From NCBI RefSeq assembly GCF_007570825.1, contig NZ_SUNB01000004.1:1-64000 (forward strand): DNA of 64,000 bases, in the 5' to 3' direction. Made by a program: the position numbers and the translations under genes. The DNA is from Pleionea sediminis. Its GTDB lineage: Bacteria; Pseudomonadota; Gammaproteobacteria; Enterobacterales; Kangiellaceae. Each line of letters opens with the position of its first letter. Position 1 is the first letter of the stretch. Positions 33,195 to 43,083 of the stretch are shown in pieces. The notes below the pieces were generated by a model that searched no databases, was not told the origin of the DNA, and was given only the letters and a program-made list of their open reading frames with translations.

Positions 33195-35132
33195 GTGAAC
33201 AAAATATATTCAATTTTTATATCGTTAGTGGTTGGACTATCAAGCCTGCCAGTATTTTCCAGTTCGAAAGATTTGCTTTCCGATTATTTTTCAGAGCCCA
33301 AGTACCACACCGTTAAATTATCGCCCGATGGTCAACATATTGGTCTGGTTCGACAAGGAGAAGAGCAAAAAGAACTCATTGTCGTTGACGCGAACACAAT
33401 GAAAGCGGTTAATCAGATTTACTTTGAGTCTAATGATGAAGTTGCGAACTTTTATTGGGCCAATAATAGTCGTTTGTTAATTAAAATTGACTCGCCGTTG
33501 AAGCGCCGTCAGTACAAAGGATATTACGGTGAGCTGTACGCCATTGATCACGACAAGTCGGAAGGCCGATTTGTTTTTGGACTTCGTTCGGTCATTACGC
33601 GCCGTGGTATTAAGGGGATTGCAAACGAAAATACCCTTGATGAAAACTTGGCCCATGCTCGAATTTTAAGCCTGTTGCCCGATGATCCAAAACACATCCT
33701 CATTCGAACCGATAATTATTTTGAAGACGATACCTGGGTTAAAAAACTCAATGTTTATAACGGTAAGGTTGAAACCTTGGCACAGTTAGAAGGCGAAGTT
33801 GGGGAGATGGACTATGACCATTCAGACAATGAGTTGTGGCATAAACATTGGAGTTTTGACGATAAGCGTCTTATTTTTGAGCGTTTTGACTTTAAAGAGG
33901 AATCTTGGAAAACGTTTCAATTAGAAAACTTTGATCATGATGTCCGCTTAATTGGGTATTCAAGTAAAGCCGGTGGCCTGCTTATTCGCGGCTATTGTGG
34001 GGAGCCAACTCAAGGTATTTGTTTATTTAAGCCTGAAAAACGGTCAATCACATCTGTGTTCCATCATCCAGAGTTGGATATCGACTGGACTCGAATTGAG
34101 GGTGGAAAAGTGGTTGCCGCAAGATATCAGTCGGATTATCCAGAGTGGCAGTTTTTCGATAACGAAAGTGAATGGAATATTTTGGTGTCGCAGTTGCAAC
34201 AGCAGTTTAAAAGTACTCGGATTGATCTTGCGGGATGGGAAAAAGATAGTCAGAGAAACTTGGTTATGGTTGAAGGTGATGTTTCGCCATTGACCTGGTA
34301 CTTGTTTGATAGCAAGGCGAAAAAATTGCAATTTGTGGCAGCCAGTCGCGATGCAAAAGGGCTTCCTATGTATTCGTTCGACTTTAAAGCCGATGATGGC
34401 TTGCCAATTCAAGGTTACCTCACTTTGCCCAAGGTTGAAAAGGCACAACAATTGCCAGCAATTTTACTTGTTCATGGCGGGCCGATTGGTGTGAGAGACG
34501 AATGGGGCTTTAATCCCGAAGTTCAGTATTTGGCATCGCTCGGTTACGCTGTTGTTCAGATTAATTATCGAGGTTCAACTGGAAAAGGACGCCCATTTAA
34601 GGAAGCGGGTTACGGCGAGTGGGGGCGTAATATTCAAAGCGATATTCATTCTGGATTACAACATTTAGTGGAGCAAGCAATCATTGATCCTAAGCGAGTT
34701 TGTATTATGGGAGCGAGCTTTGGGGCATACAGTGCCATTGCGAATAGCTTATCTCACTCTGACAGTTATCAATGCAGTATTGCCTTCTCAGGTGTTTATG
34801 ATTTGAATGAGCATTACGAGACTCGTGCACCTGTTGCGAAGCGCCAGTACGATTTAATTATGGGCAATAAAAAGACCCGCAAGCAGCATTCAATCAATAA
34901 GAGAGTGAAGCAATTGAAGGTTCCAGTATTGTTAGCGCATGGAACAAAAGATCGTATTACCGATATTGAACAACTTGAAATAATAGAAGATGAACTGAAA
35001 GACAGTGATGTTGAATTTGAAGTCTTTCAACTCGAGGGAGAAGGGCATTATTATTATAATCCTGAAAGTCGGATTAATTTTTATAAGCGTGTGACCAAGT
35101 TTTTAGAGAAACATAATCCGGTAAATCTTTAA
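33195..35132 (+). CDS. Secreted S9-family (prolyl oligopeptidase-like) peptidase
   Basis: This encodes 645 residues from the GTG at 33195, which starts directly at a signal peptide (NKIYSIFISLVVGLSSLPVF) with AAGAAGAG upstream; an ATG at 33150 adds 15 residues of unlikely sequence before it. The N-terminal two thirds is a beta-propeller-like region (SPDGQHIGLVRQ ...). The C-terminal alpha/beta hydrolase shows LVHGGP, GSTGKGRPFKEAG, nucleophile Ser in GASFGAYSA, Asp in HGTKDRITD and His in GEGHYY. It likely degrades peptides in the periplasm or outside. A strong terminator follows. Confidence 0.92.
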   Translation: MNKIYSIFISLVVGLSSLPVFSSSKDLLSDYFSEPKYHTVKLSPDGQHIGLVRQGEEQKELIVVDANTMKAVNQIYFESNDEVANFYWANNSRLLIKIDSPLKRRQYKGYYGELYAIDHDKSEGRFVFGLRSVITRRGIKGIANENTLDENLAHARILSLLPDDPKHILIRTDNYFEDDTWVKKLNVYNGKVETLAQLEGEVGEMDYDHSDNELWHKHWSFDDKRLIFERFDFKEESWKTFQLENFDHDVRLIGYSSKAGGLLIRGYCGEPTQGICLFKPEKRSITSVFHHPELDIDWTRIEGGKVVAARYQSDYPEWQFFDNESEWNILVSQLQQQFKSTRIDLAGWEKDSQRNLVMVEGDVSPLTWYLFDSKAKKLQFVAASRDAKGLPMYSFDFKADDGLPIQGYLTLPKVEKAQQLPAILLVHGGPIGVRDEWGFNPEVQYLASLGYAVVQINYRGSTGKGRPFKEAGYGEWGRNIQSDIHSGLQHLVEQAIIDPKRVCIMGASFGAYSAIANSLSHSDSYQCSIAFSGVYDLNEHYETRAPVAKRQYDLIMGNKKTRKQHSINKRVKQLKVPVLLAHGTKDRITDIEQLEIIEDELKDSDVEFEVFQLEGEGHYYYNPESRINFYKRVTKFLEKHNPVNL

Positions 35133-35160
35133 TTAAATATTGATTGTTAATTGTTGTTGA

Positions 35161-35187
35161 AAAAGGAGGCGTGAAGCCTCCTTTTTC
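35161..35187. terminator. Bidirectional rho-independent terminator
   Basis: AAAAAGGAGGC and GCCTCCTTTTT pair around GTGA. The A-rich and T-rich arms let it act on both strands between the convergent S9 and PhoX genes. Confidence 0.9.
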
Positions 35188-35279
35188 TTATTCGTTGTCA
35201 TGGAATATTTAAATAAAAAAGTAATCGTTTGAACATCCCTATTCACTGTTTTCTTTATCAAAGATTTGTGACACCATTT

Positions 35280-37181
35280 TTAAGATCCGATGATTCCGCC
35301 ATTTTTTCGGGTAATGACCAGCGTACAGTCTCTCGGTATGGTTGAACCATCGTAGGGTGCCGGAAAATTAGTGTCTCTGGGTGAACCATTACCCGGATGT
35401 TGAATGTTTACGAATGCGGTGCGTTGATCGGGCGTGATGGTAAAACCGGTAATTTCATCACTGCTGACACCCACGAGCAATCGTTTAGGCTCGGGTACTT
35501 CTTTGGTGGTATCGAAAACAACTAACTGATCTTGTAAACCGTCGGGTTGGCCACCATCGGTGCCGATAAATAATCGGCCGTATGGATCCGCCCAGGCAGC
35601 ATCCGGATCGGTAAATACATTTTCTGCTCCGCGAGTTGAAGATGCGAGTATATAAATGTCCCAAACAAAGGTTGTTCCTAAGTGATCATCGGCGTCTCTG
35701 GTCCGAATGATATGGCCATCGTTATTCGGCGCTTCGGGATTGGCGGCAGCGGATTCGGTGCGATTGGAGTTGTTGGTGCAGGTCCAAAAAACTTCACCGT
35801 CTTTACCAATGGTGGTCCACTCTGGTCGATCCATCGGTGTTGCACCGAGTAGGTCGGATGCGATTCGCGCGTATATTAATACTTCGGCTTGAGAATTGAA
35901 TCGGGATGCCAACACTGGATTATCAATGGTTAATTCCAACCATTCGCCCGTGCCATCATCGTTAAATTTAGCAACGTACAAACTGCCGTTGTCGAGCGGG
36001 CTCTCACGGTCGCTGATAGCTTGACGCCAAGATTTGTTCGAGACGTATTTGTAGCAATAATCGAAACGTTGGTCATCGCCCATATAAGCCGCGATACGAC
36101 CATTATGACTTTCGGCGATGGCAATTGCTTCATGTTTGAATCGGCCAAGAGCGGTACGTTTAACGGGCTTTTGCGTTCCGTCAAAAGGATCGATTTCGAC
36201 AATCCATCCGAAACGATTTTGCTCGTTGACATAATCGGGATCACTTAAATCAAAGCGTTTATCGAAATGGTGCCAACCGTATCCAAATCCATTGTTTGAA
36301 AAGCCGTAACGTTCTTGTTCTGCTGTAGAAAAGAATTCGCCGGTTGCACCGAAATAACCATTAAAGTTTTCTTCACAGGTTAAGTAGGTTCCCCATGGAG
36401 TCGCGCCAGAGCCACAGTTGTTGACTGTTCCAAGCGGAATATTGCCATTAGGATTTTGCAGTAATTCAGAGTCGGCTGCAGGGCCCGAAAATGCGACCGG
36501 AGTATTCACTGTTATTCGACGAGAATGGTTGCTCGAAATCACTCGCCAGTCACCGCGCAATGAGCGCTTTATTTTAACGACAGAGACGCCGTGAATGTTT
36601 TGAGAAAGTCGTACGTCTTCGAGATTTTCTGGTGCGTCTTTACCCAGTGCATGGCTATTGTTCCCATACTCATGATTAACGCAAAGCATGCCTTCATTGT
36701 TACGGCGGTAGAATGCACTGTCGTGGTGACCAAATCGACTGCTGACTGGAAAAAACCACATGCCATCATGACCTAAACCCGTTTGTAGGGCTGCTTGTGC
36801 CGAAGTAGGACGTGTATCAGGATCGCCTGTGTATGCTTGCGTCGCACCTGGTTCAATAGGGGTTCCCCAGGGAATGAGAATTTGGTATTCGTAATCGTCT
36901 GATATTGTCGGCATGCTGGTATCAACAACATCGTCAATCGCGACGGGTCTAAAATCAACGAGTTCGCGTCGGCCCCATTCCCAGCCCCAACCGGCATGTG
37001 CTGCTGGGGCTAAAAACGAAGCGGCTGCAACACCTAAACTGCCTTTCATAATATTTCGGCGTGACATGTTTGTTTCTAGGACTGACGCAAAGGGCGTATT
37101 GCCTGAAGTGTTCGAAGGTATATCTTCTATTTCATCATGAAGCTGTGAATTATCTTTTATAGTTTCTTTCTTAGTAGACAT
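35280..37181 (-). CDS. Tat-exported PhoX-family (DUF839) phosphatase-like protein
   Basis: This encodes 633 residues from the ATG at 37181 (GGATGAG about 8 nt upstream). A twin-arginine signal SRRNIMKGSLG lies about 38 residues in, after a long polar leader, ending at APAAHAG. The body shows DUF839/PhoX features: NEGMLCVNHEYG, NNCGSGATPWGTYLTCEENF, RFGWIVEIDPFDG, LGRFKHEA, YMGDDQRFDYCYKYV, and the late PDAAWADPYGRLFIGTDGG. PhoX enzymes are calcium/iron alkaline phosphatases folded and cofactor-loaded before Tat export. Substrate preference cannot be read here. No pho-box was identified upstream by eye. Confidence 0.92.
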   Translation of the reverse strand: MSTKKETIKDNSQLHDEIEDIPSNTSGNTPFASVLETNMSRRNIMKGSLGVAAASFLAPAAHAGWGWEWGRRELVDFRPVAIDDVVDTSMPTISDDYEYQILIPWGTPIEPGATQAYTGDPDTRPTSAQAALQTGLGHDGMWFFPVSSRFGHHDSAFYRRNNEGMLCVNHEYGNNSHALGKDAPENLEDVRLSQNIHGVSVVKIKRSLRGDWRVISSNHSRRITVNTPVAFSGPAADSELLQNPNGNIPLGTVNNCGSGATPWGTYLTCEENFNGYFGATGEFFSTAEQERYGFSNNGFGYGWHHFDKRFDLSDPDYVNEQNRFGWIVEIDPFDGTQKPVKRTALGRFKHEAIAIAESHNGRIAAYMGDDQRFDYCYKYVSNKSWRQAISDRESPLDNGSLYVAKFNDDGTGEWLELTIDNPVLASRFNSQAEVLIYARIASDLLGATPMDRPEWTTIGKDGEVFWTCTNNSNRTESAAANPEAPNNDGHIIRTRDADDHLGTTFVWDIYILASSTRGAENVFTDPDAAWADPYGRLFIGTDGGQPDGLQDQLVVFDTTKEVPEPKRLLVGVSSDEITGFTITPDQRTAFVNIQHPGNGSPRDTNFPAPYDGSTIPRDCTLVITRKNGGIIGS

Positions 37182-37895
37182 AAACAATGCTCATCCAATG
37201 GTTTTGTGATTGCACCTAATTCGATACCGCTAAACTCGAACGAGAATATTAAAGAACATACGCAACGCTAAAGCAGCAGGGTGACAATAGATTGAAGGTT
37301 TTGTGACAGTTAAACGAAGAATCTTTGAAGGTCGATTTGATAAGCGCGCATTGTTTAGCCCAGCTGAATTTTAATAATTGATTCAATCAAACTGCAAAAG
37401 CCATATGTTGCGAACTCGACATTAATTATTAATGTGTTGCAGTACGGCTGATGAAAATAATTTTTGAACCTTAAAAAGCCGCACTTTCAATATTGTTCGA
37501 AAAGTTAGTATCACCAGAGCTAACTGATGTAGAGCATTATATAAAAAATAGGAATTGCTCTACGTACCTTCGGATTTCATGTGCATACAATTGGTTTTTT
37601 GACACGCTGCAATTGATTTTTCCTACTTTTGTAGGTTTTAGTCTACCAGTTTGTAGAGGAATATTTTTGAGTTAAGGGGCAACTCATCGGTTTACCATTA
37701 AACAATAATATCGCTGATCCACAGGCCAACTACCGAAAAGGTCCAATACCCCTATTTCCGTTGATAGTTTGAAACATTAACTTATCTGAACGGACGAAAA
37801 TACGTGTGAATAGGGTTACTTTGCTATACTGAAAAAAGACGATAGTTTATTTACGAGAAATCTGCTCTAAGTTATTGAATTAAAACAGGCTTATT
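37182..37895. other. Divergent intergenic region, 714 bp
   Basis: It is AT-rich DNA upstream of both PhoX and the GGDEF gene. A 60-codon plus-strand frame (37493-37675) has no supporting features. No hairpin or repeat is convincing. Confidence 0.4.
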
Positions 37896-39896
37896 TTGGT
37901 CAATATACTAAAATTAATTACATTATTACTTATTAGCGGACTTGCTCTCTTTTCTTTTAACACGAGTGCTACCGAAAACTTCACATTGGAAGAGGTCGAT
38001 AACGTAGAATCTCTTCCGGCAAGCTTTTTCGATTTAACCTCTGCTGAGAAAGTGGCTTGGTTAACTTCGCGCATTGAGTCTGAGAAGTCTCCGGCTCAGA
38101 AATACAGTTATCAACGAACGCTGGTGATTGAATTGTACGCGCAGAGTCGATACAAAGAGGCTGAAGCGCAATGTCGCGCTTTTAAACCTCTAAAAGCCGA
38201 TCTGTTTCTAAGAAGTTATTGTATTGAAGCGACTTATCTTGATATTAATGATATTCGACAAAAGATGCTGGGGCTTATTGATGAGGCTCGGAAAGCCAAT
38301 AAGAACGATATGGTTGCAGAGTTATTGAGTAAACTCGCGTGGCAGCAGTCTAAGAATGGCGAGGTCGTTGCTGCATTTACTCATTATTCCGAAGCTCTCG
38401 ATATTGTTTCTCCAGATAACCTTGATTTAGTTAACAGCATTATGTTTGATACCGCATCGAGTTATATTGCTCATGGTAACGAACAGTATGTGGATAAAGG
38501 TATTGAACTGCTCGAGAAAATCAGTCTTTCTACCGAAAAGGAATTGTTAAAAGAGCAAGTGCCAGAACGAAAACACTTTCTTACCTGGTATGTTCAATTA
38601 TCTCACTTTAATGCTGGCCTGGCCTATTTTTTACATAAACATGATTACGAAATGGCGCTGAGAGTATTCGACCGTGTTAACCACTTGGATAATTCCATAG
38701 GTTTTAACTCTTTAAGTTATTCAGCATATGCAGCTTCAATATTAGGCAAATTCAATCGTGCTAAAAAGTATTTGTCAGAAGTTAACGATCGTAAAGACGA
38801 TAGTCCTATTGTTGAAACCTATTTGACGTGCTACAGAAAGTTAGCGGAGCAATTCTGGAATACAGAGGTCGACTTATCGGCTTGCTTAAATTTATCAGGT
38901 GACACGGCGTTGGAAGTAAAAGTGGATCTTTTTAAGCGCCTCTCGGACAACCCCAAGTCTGAAATTGCAACTTATGGATTAAGGAAATTGAAAGAGTTGT
39001 ACGTCGAGGTTCTTGAGCCTCAGTTAAGAAGCCAATTAACTCATGCTGCATCAAATGCTGAAGTTACGCGACTGGAAAAAGAGTCTCTATTAACAAGCCG
39101 GCTTGTGAAACAGCAAATGGAACTTCAAAAGGAAACCAACGCTAAACATGCAACTCAAAGAAAATACTTTATTGCAGTTTTCTTTGTCTTAGTGTTTTTT
39201 ATTTTGTTTGTTTTCTCGCAGTTACGGCAAAAAAGGAGGTTGGCACAGCAGTATGAGAAGTTGAGCTTGGTAGACTCTTTAACCAAATTAGGCAATCGTC
39301 GCTATCTCGAACAACACATTGAGCGAGAGTTTTTATTTGTTAAACGGGCCATTGAGTCAGGAAAAAATATTTCGTTAGGAATATTTTTGTTCGATATTGA
39401 TCATTTTAAGAAAATCAATGATGACTATGGTCACCTGGTGGGAGATAAAATTTTACAAGAAATTAGTCAACGCATTGGTGAGATCACGAGAGGTACCGAT
39501 ATTCTTGCTCGTTGGGGAGGAGAAGAGTTTATCTATGTTGCTCGTCTCGAACAACCCGAACTAAAGTATGAGTTAGCAAATAGAATCCTTTTGGCCATTA
39601 ATTCTAAACCATTTGATATTACTAATTCCGATCAACCATTAAATGTCACCTGTACGATCGGCATTGTAGAGTTTCCATTATTGAGTTGCGAAAAAGATAT
39701 TGAATGGAATCGGTTAATCAGTCTAGCGGACGCTGCACTTTATCATGGTAAATCGATAGGGAGGAACTGTTGGGTTGCAACCAATAATTTCTATATTACC
39801 AATGAAGAACAGCTTAGCGAATTATTGAATACTCCCTTCGAAACCTTGATTCAACAAAATGCCTTACTGATTCGAACCTCGTTTGATCAGTCGTAA
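37896..39896 (+). CDS. Membrane diguanylate cyclase with periplasmic TPR-like sensor
   Basis: This encodes 666 residues beginning at a TTG. No ATG occurs near the signal peptide (ILKLITLLLISGLALFSFNTSA), and ACAGG lies about 11 nt upstream. A long alpha-helical TPR-like region (about 45-410) should lie in the periplasm. A coiled segment leads to one TM (about 425-447), then a GGDEF domain: DSLTKLGNRRYLE, FDIDHFKKINDDYGH, active-site GGEEF, and ADAALYHGK. The product-inhibition I-site RxxD (RGTD) stands five residues before GGEEF, so an active, feedback-controlled c-di-GMP synthase is expected. This TPR-TM-GGDEF layout is common in gammaproteobacteria. Confidence 0.9.
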   Translation: MVNILKLITLLLISGLALFSFNTSATENFTLEEVDNVESLPASFFDLTSAEKVAWLTSRIESEKSPAQKYSYQRTLVIELYAQSRYKEAEAQCRAFKPLKADLFLRSYCIEATYLDINDIRQKMLGLIDEARKANKNDMVAELLSKLAWQQSKNGEVVAAFTHYSEALDIVSPDNLDLVNSIMFDTASSYIAHGNEQYVDKGIELLEKISLSTEKELLKEQVPERKHFLTWYVQLSHFNAGLAYFLHKHDYEMALRVFDRVNHLDNSIGFNSLSYSAYAASILGKFNRAKKYLSEVNDRKDDSPIVETYLTCYRKLAEQFWNTEVDLSACLNLSGDTALEVKVDLFKRLSDNPKSEIATYGLRKLKELYVEVLEPQLRSQLTHAASNAEVTRLEKESLLTSRLVKQQMELQKETNAKHATQRKYFIAVFFVLVFFILFVFSQLRQKRRLAQQYEKLSLVDSLTKLGNRRYLEQHIEREFLFVKRAIESGKNISLGIFLFDIDHFKKINDDYGHLVGDKILQEISQRIGEITRGTDILARWGGEEFIYVARLEQPELKYELANRILLAINSKPFDITNSDQPLNVTCTIGIVEFPLLSCEKDIEWNRLISLADAALYHGKSIGRNCWVATNNFYITNEEQLSELLNTPFETLIQQNALLIRTSFDQS

Positions 39897-40329
39897 ATTA
39901 TATTAAGCTTATATAGACAACCTGATTCTCCAATGAACTTTCTAGAATTATGAAACATTAGGAAGATTAAAATTTAATCATAATTTGATCAATTTATTCA
40001 TCTGATTAAAAATCTCAGTAAAACATATGGAATATTCACATATTTCCAATACTTTTTTTGTTGATTTTTCTTTTGCGATATTGGTAGCCTGAACTTCATT
40101 AGACAACTGTTATTCTTTGGAGGGGCGTCACTTATTACCTTAAGGCTGAAAAATGAACGGTAGGGGATTCATTTTTTAGCGAATTATTAAAATCATACGT
40201 CAAAGTTAGGTTTGACTGAATAATAAAACGACAAAAAAATCGACTAATAAAAAGTTTATCGAGAAATAATTCATAATATCGCTCAACAGAAGCGTGGCGC
40301 TCGGTAACAATAATAAAGAGATAAGAATA
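39897..40329. other. Intergenic region, 433 bp
   Basis: It is AT-rich leader DNA upstream of the subtilase. No gene, repeat or strong hairpin was seen. Minus-strand frames here overlap the subtilase start and look like shadows. Confidence 0.4.
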
Positions 40330-42780
40330 ATGAAATTGAATACGTTGTTTGTTAGCACGGTAGTTGCCGGGGCTATCACGTCTGTCTGGGCAGGATCCAA
40401 GTTTGACCAACCTTTACTAACCGATTTCCAAGTAGATAAAAAGGCATCGATTGCTTCTGAGATCAATCAATCGGGATTTAATAAGTCGAAAGATATTACT
40501 CGCAATACCGTTAAATCGAGTTCCATAAACTCCGACCAACTCCAGCGAGACGATACCGTTTCTTTTTTTCAATCGACACCAAAACTTGAACAGCGCTATA
40601 TTGTTAAATTCAAAAAGGGCTCATCAGCGACGTTTAAAAATGCTCAAGGTAACTATCGATTGAATTCGCATGAAGCGAGAAAAAGTATTTCTAAAATGGG
40701 TGGAGTTGTTCGAAGAGAATTACCTCTGTCAAACGCTGTGTCGGTTGTGTTGAATTCGAAAAGCCGTAAGCAACTAACAAAAAACTCGATGGTCGAGACA
40801 ATTGAGGAAGATCATCCACGCCAGCTCTTCTCTCAAACAACGCCTTGGGGTATAACTGGGACACAATCGAACTTAATCAGTGACACTAGTGCATCGAATA
40901 GAGTCGTTTGCATCATTGATTCCGGTTACGATATTACCAGTCCAGATTTAGTCGGAAATAATCATTCGGGTTTCGATGATATAGGGACTGGGCATTGGTT
41001 TGAACCCAGTAATTCTCACGGTACGCATGTCGCCGGTATCATTGCTGCCGTAAATAATGACGAAGGTATTCAGGGCGTTTTGCCGAATCAGCAGGTATCT
41101 TTGCACGTCATAAAAGTATTTGGTGAAGACGGGTGGGGATATTCTTCAGACTTATCTGAGGCAGTAAGAACTTGTGTTGCCAATGGTGCTAATGTCATTA
41201 ATATGAGTTTGGGCGGCTCATTATCAACTGAACTCGAAAATGAAGCTATGCAAGAGGCCTATAATAATGATGTTTTATTGGTTGCTGCAGCAGGCAATGC
41301 AGGAACAGAGCGACACGCCTATCCGGCATCTTATGACTCGGTAATTTCTGTTGGTGCAGTCGATGCGAATAAGCAGTGGGCTAACTTTTCTCAATATACC
41401 GACCAACTAGAATTAGCAGCACCAGGTGAAGCGGTACTATCGACGGTTTCAGTTGGTGATGGTGCGTTAGGGTTTATCAGTACGACAATGGCGGAATACG
41501 GAAATGATAATGTTGTTCCACTAATGCGCATTGTTAACATCAACGATCGAAATATTCTAAGTTATTACAGTGGTCGTGTGACAGGTGAAATTGCTGAATG
41601 TACTTCACTTAATAACGGGAATTATGATTGCGGCAATATGAATAATAAAATTTGTTTGGTTGAGCGTCGGCAGAATCAATGGGTTGGAAAGTATTATGAA
41701 TCCGATCCCGTTGGAGCCTGTTTTGAAGCTGGTGCGAAAGGTGTGATTGTTTATTCGAATGCTGAAAAGCCGGCACTACAAAATCCATTTCTTATCGATG
41801 AAAACAGCCAGTTTGATTTTGTCGCTTTATCCGTCAGTCGCGAACTAGGGCTTGAGCTTGCTAATCAAGAAGGCAACGCGGTGACCATTCGGACTGAAAC
41901 AGGAAAGGACTATTCTTATTACAATGGAACCTCTATGGCTTCTCCATACGTTGCCAGTATCGCTGCGCTAGTTTGGAGTCATCATCCTGATTGCACCAAC
42001 GCTGAAATTAGAACCGCATTAATTGAGTCTGCATTGGATATTGATGCTGATGGTCGCGATGTTCGAACGGGATTTGGAATTGTTCAGGCGAAAGAAGCGA
42101 TGGAGTTTTTAGCGTCGAATCAATGTGGTGAAATTAATGATGTTGATGAGTTCGTATTAATTAACAACGTTGAGAAAACCAATTTAGCGTTATCTCGCGG
42201 ATACGATCAAGTATTTACCATGTACGTTCCAGAGGAAGCTGACAGTGTACGCTTTACAACCCGTGATGGAACGGGTGATGCCGATTTGTACGTCAGTTTT
42301 GAGTCTGTACCAACTGATGGCAGTTACGATTGTCGCAAAAATCGATCTGGAAACAACGCTTCCTGCACATTGTCAGAGAAAGGTGGTACCTATTATGTTC
42401 GGATTAAAGCCTACCGTGCTTTTGAAGGGCTAACGTTGGTCGGAAGTTATACCGAAGCTGTGGAAACGGTCGCGATCGATCTTGCCAATGATGCTCCGGT
42501 ATCAAATCTCAATGCCTGGGAAAAAGAAGAATTGTTTTTTCGCTTGGCGGTACCCGTTGGCGCAACGAATATTCGATTCGAAACAAGTGGTGGAACCGGA
42601 GACGTCGATATGTATGTGAAATTCGACTCGCCCCCTACGAGTAGCTCTTTTGATTGTCGCTCGATGCGCGTTGGTAACAGTGAGTCCTGTTCCGAAAGCC
42701 AAGGTGGAGGGGTTTATTTTATTAAATTATTGGCATTCCGTGATTTTGAGGGCGTGACTTTAACCGCTCGTTATCATTGA
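40330..42780 (+). CDS. Secreted subtilisin-like serine protease with PA and two PPC domains
   Basis: This encodes 816 residues from the ATG at 40330 (AAAGAGAT about 8 nt upstream), which starts the signal peptide MKLNTLFVSTVVAGAITSVWA. An inhibitor-I9-like propeptide (about 85-165) precedes the S8 catalytic domain: Asp in CIIDSGYD, His in SHGTHVAGI, Ser in NGTSMASPYVAS. A PA-type domain is inserted between His and Ser (about 380-520; ACFEAGAKGVIVYSN). Two C-terminal PPC domains (DGTGDADLYVSF and GGTGDVDMYVKF) close the protein. Such proteases are usually exported by the type II system, matured by propeptide cleavage, and degrade external protein. Confidence 0.95.
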   Translation: MKLNTLFVSTVVAGAITSVWAGSKFDQPLLTDFQVDKKASIASEINQSGFNKSKDITRNTVKSSSINSDQLQRDDTVSFFQSTPKLEQRYIVKFKKGSSATFKNAQGNYRLNSHEARKSISKMGGVVRRELPLSNAVSVVLNSKSRKQLTKNSMVETIEEDHPRQLFSQTTPWGITGTQSNLISDTSASNRVVCIIDSGYDITSPDLVGNNHSGFDDIGTGHWFEPSNSHGTHVAGIIAAVNNDEGIQGVLPNQQVSLHVIKVFGEDGWGYSSDLSEAVRTCVANGANVINMSLGGSLSTELENEAMQEAYNNDVLLVAAAGNAGTERHAYPASYDSVISVGAVDANKQWANFSQYTDQLELAAPGEAVLSTVSVGDGALGFISTTMAEYGNDNVVPLMRIVNINDRNILSYYSGRVTGEIAECTSLNNGNYDCGNMNNKICLVERRQNQWVGKYYESDPVGACFEAGAKGVIVYSNAEKPALQNPFLIDENSQFDFVALSVSRELGLELANQEGNAVTIRTETGKDYSYYNGTSMASPYVASIAALVWSHHPDCTNAEIRTALIESALDIDADGRDVRTGFGIVQAKEAMEFLASNQCGEINDVDEFVLINNVEKTNLALSRGYDQVFTMYVPEEADSVRFTTRDGTGDADLYVSFESVPTDGSYDCRKNRSGNNASCTLSEKGGTYYVRIKAYRAFEGLTLVGSYTEAVETVAIDLANDAPVSNLNAWEKEELFFRLAVPVGATNIRFETSGGTGDVDMYVKFDSPPTSSSFDCRSMRVGNSESCSESQGGGVYFIKLLAFRDFEGVTLTARYH

Positions 42781-43083
42781 TAACAATAGCTTTAACTAAG
42801 ATTCTCGATTCAATGGTTGACGATTGAATCGAGAATCGGAACTTATCGTCCAATAAATCCGTATCTTCTCTTATCTAGCGTAATATTTTACTGGTTTTTA
42901 TGATTTAAAGATCGATACACCAGCGAAACATCTGATTTTTGACTGAATATCAATCATTAAAGTTGATTTCCTGTCTAGCTTGACTGAAAAGTATCAATAA
43001 TTCTTATTTTTTTTATCCATATTGTAACTTGCGCATCACTAGAGACTCTTTGTATTGAATGATCAAGAAATGGATAATCAAAG
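42781..43083. other. Intergenic region, 303 bp
   Basis: It holds the 15-bp hairpin at 42800-42837 and then AT-rich upstream DNA of the HAMP-GAF gene. No gene was seen. Confidence 0.4.
42800..42837 (+). terminator. Long perfect hairpin after the subtilase
   Basis: GATTCTCGATTCAAT pairs perfectly with ATTGAATCGAGAATC (15 bp) around GGTTGACG. It starts 20 bp after the stop. No T-tract follows, so it may stabilise the mRNA end or act with Rho. Confidence 0.65.

Noticed and set aside
37493-37675. 60-codon plus-strand frame in the PhoX/GGDEF intergenic region
   Set aside because: It has no ribosome site, signal or recognisable motif, and its length is within chance for AT-rich DNA.
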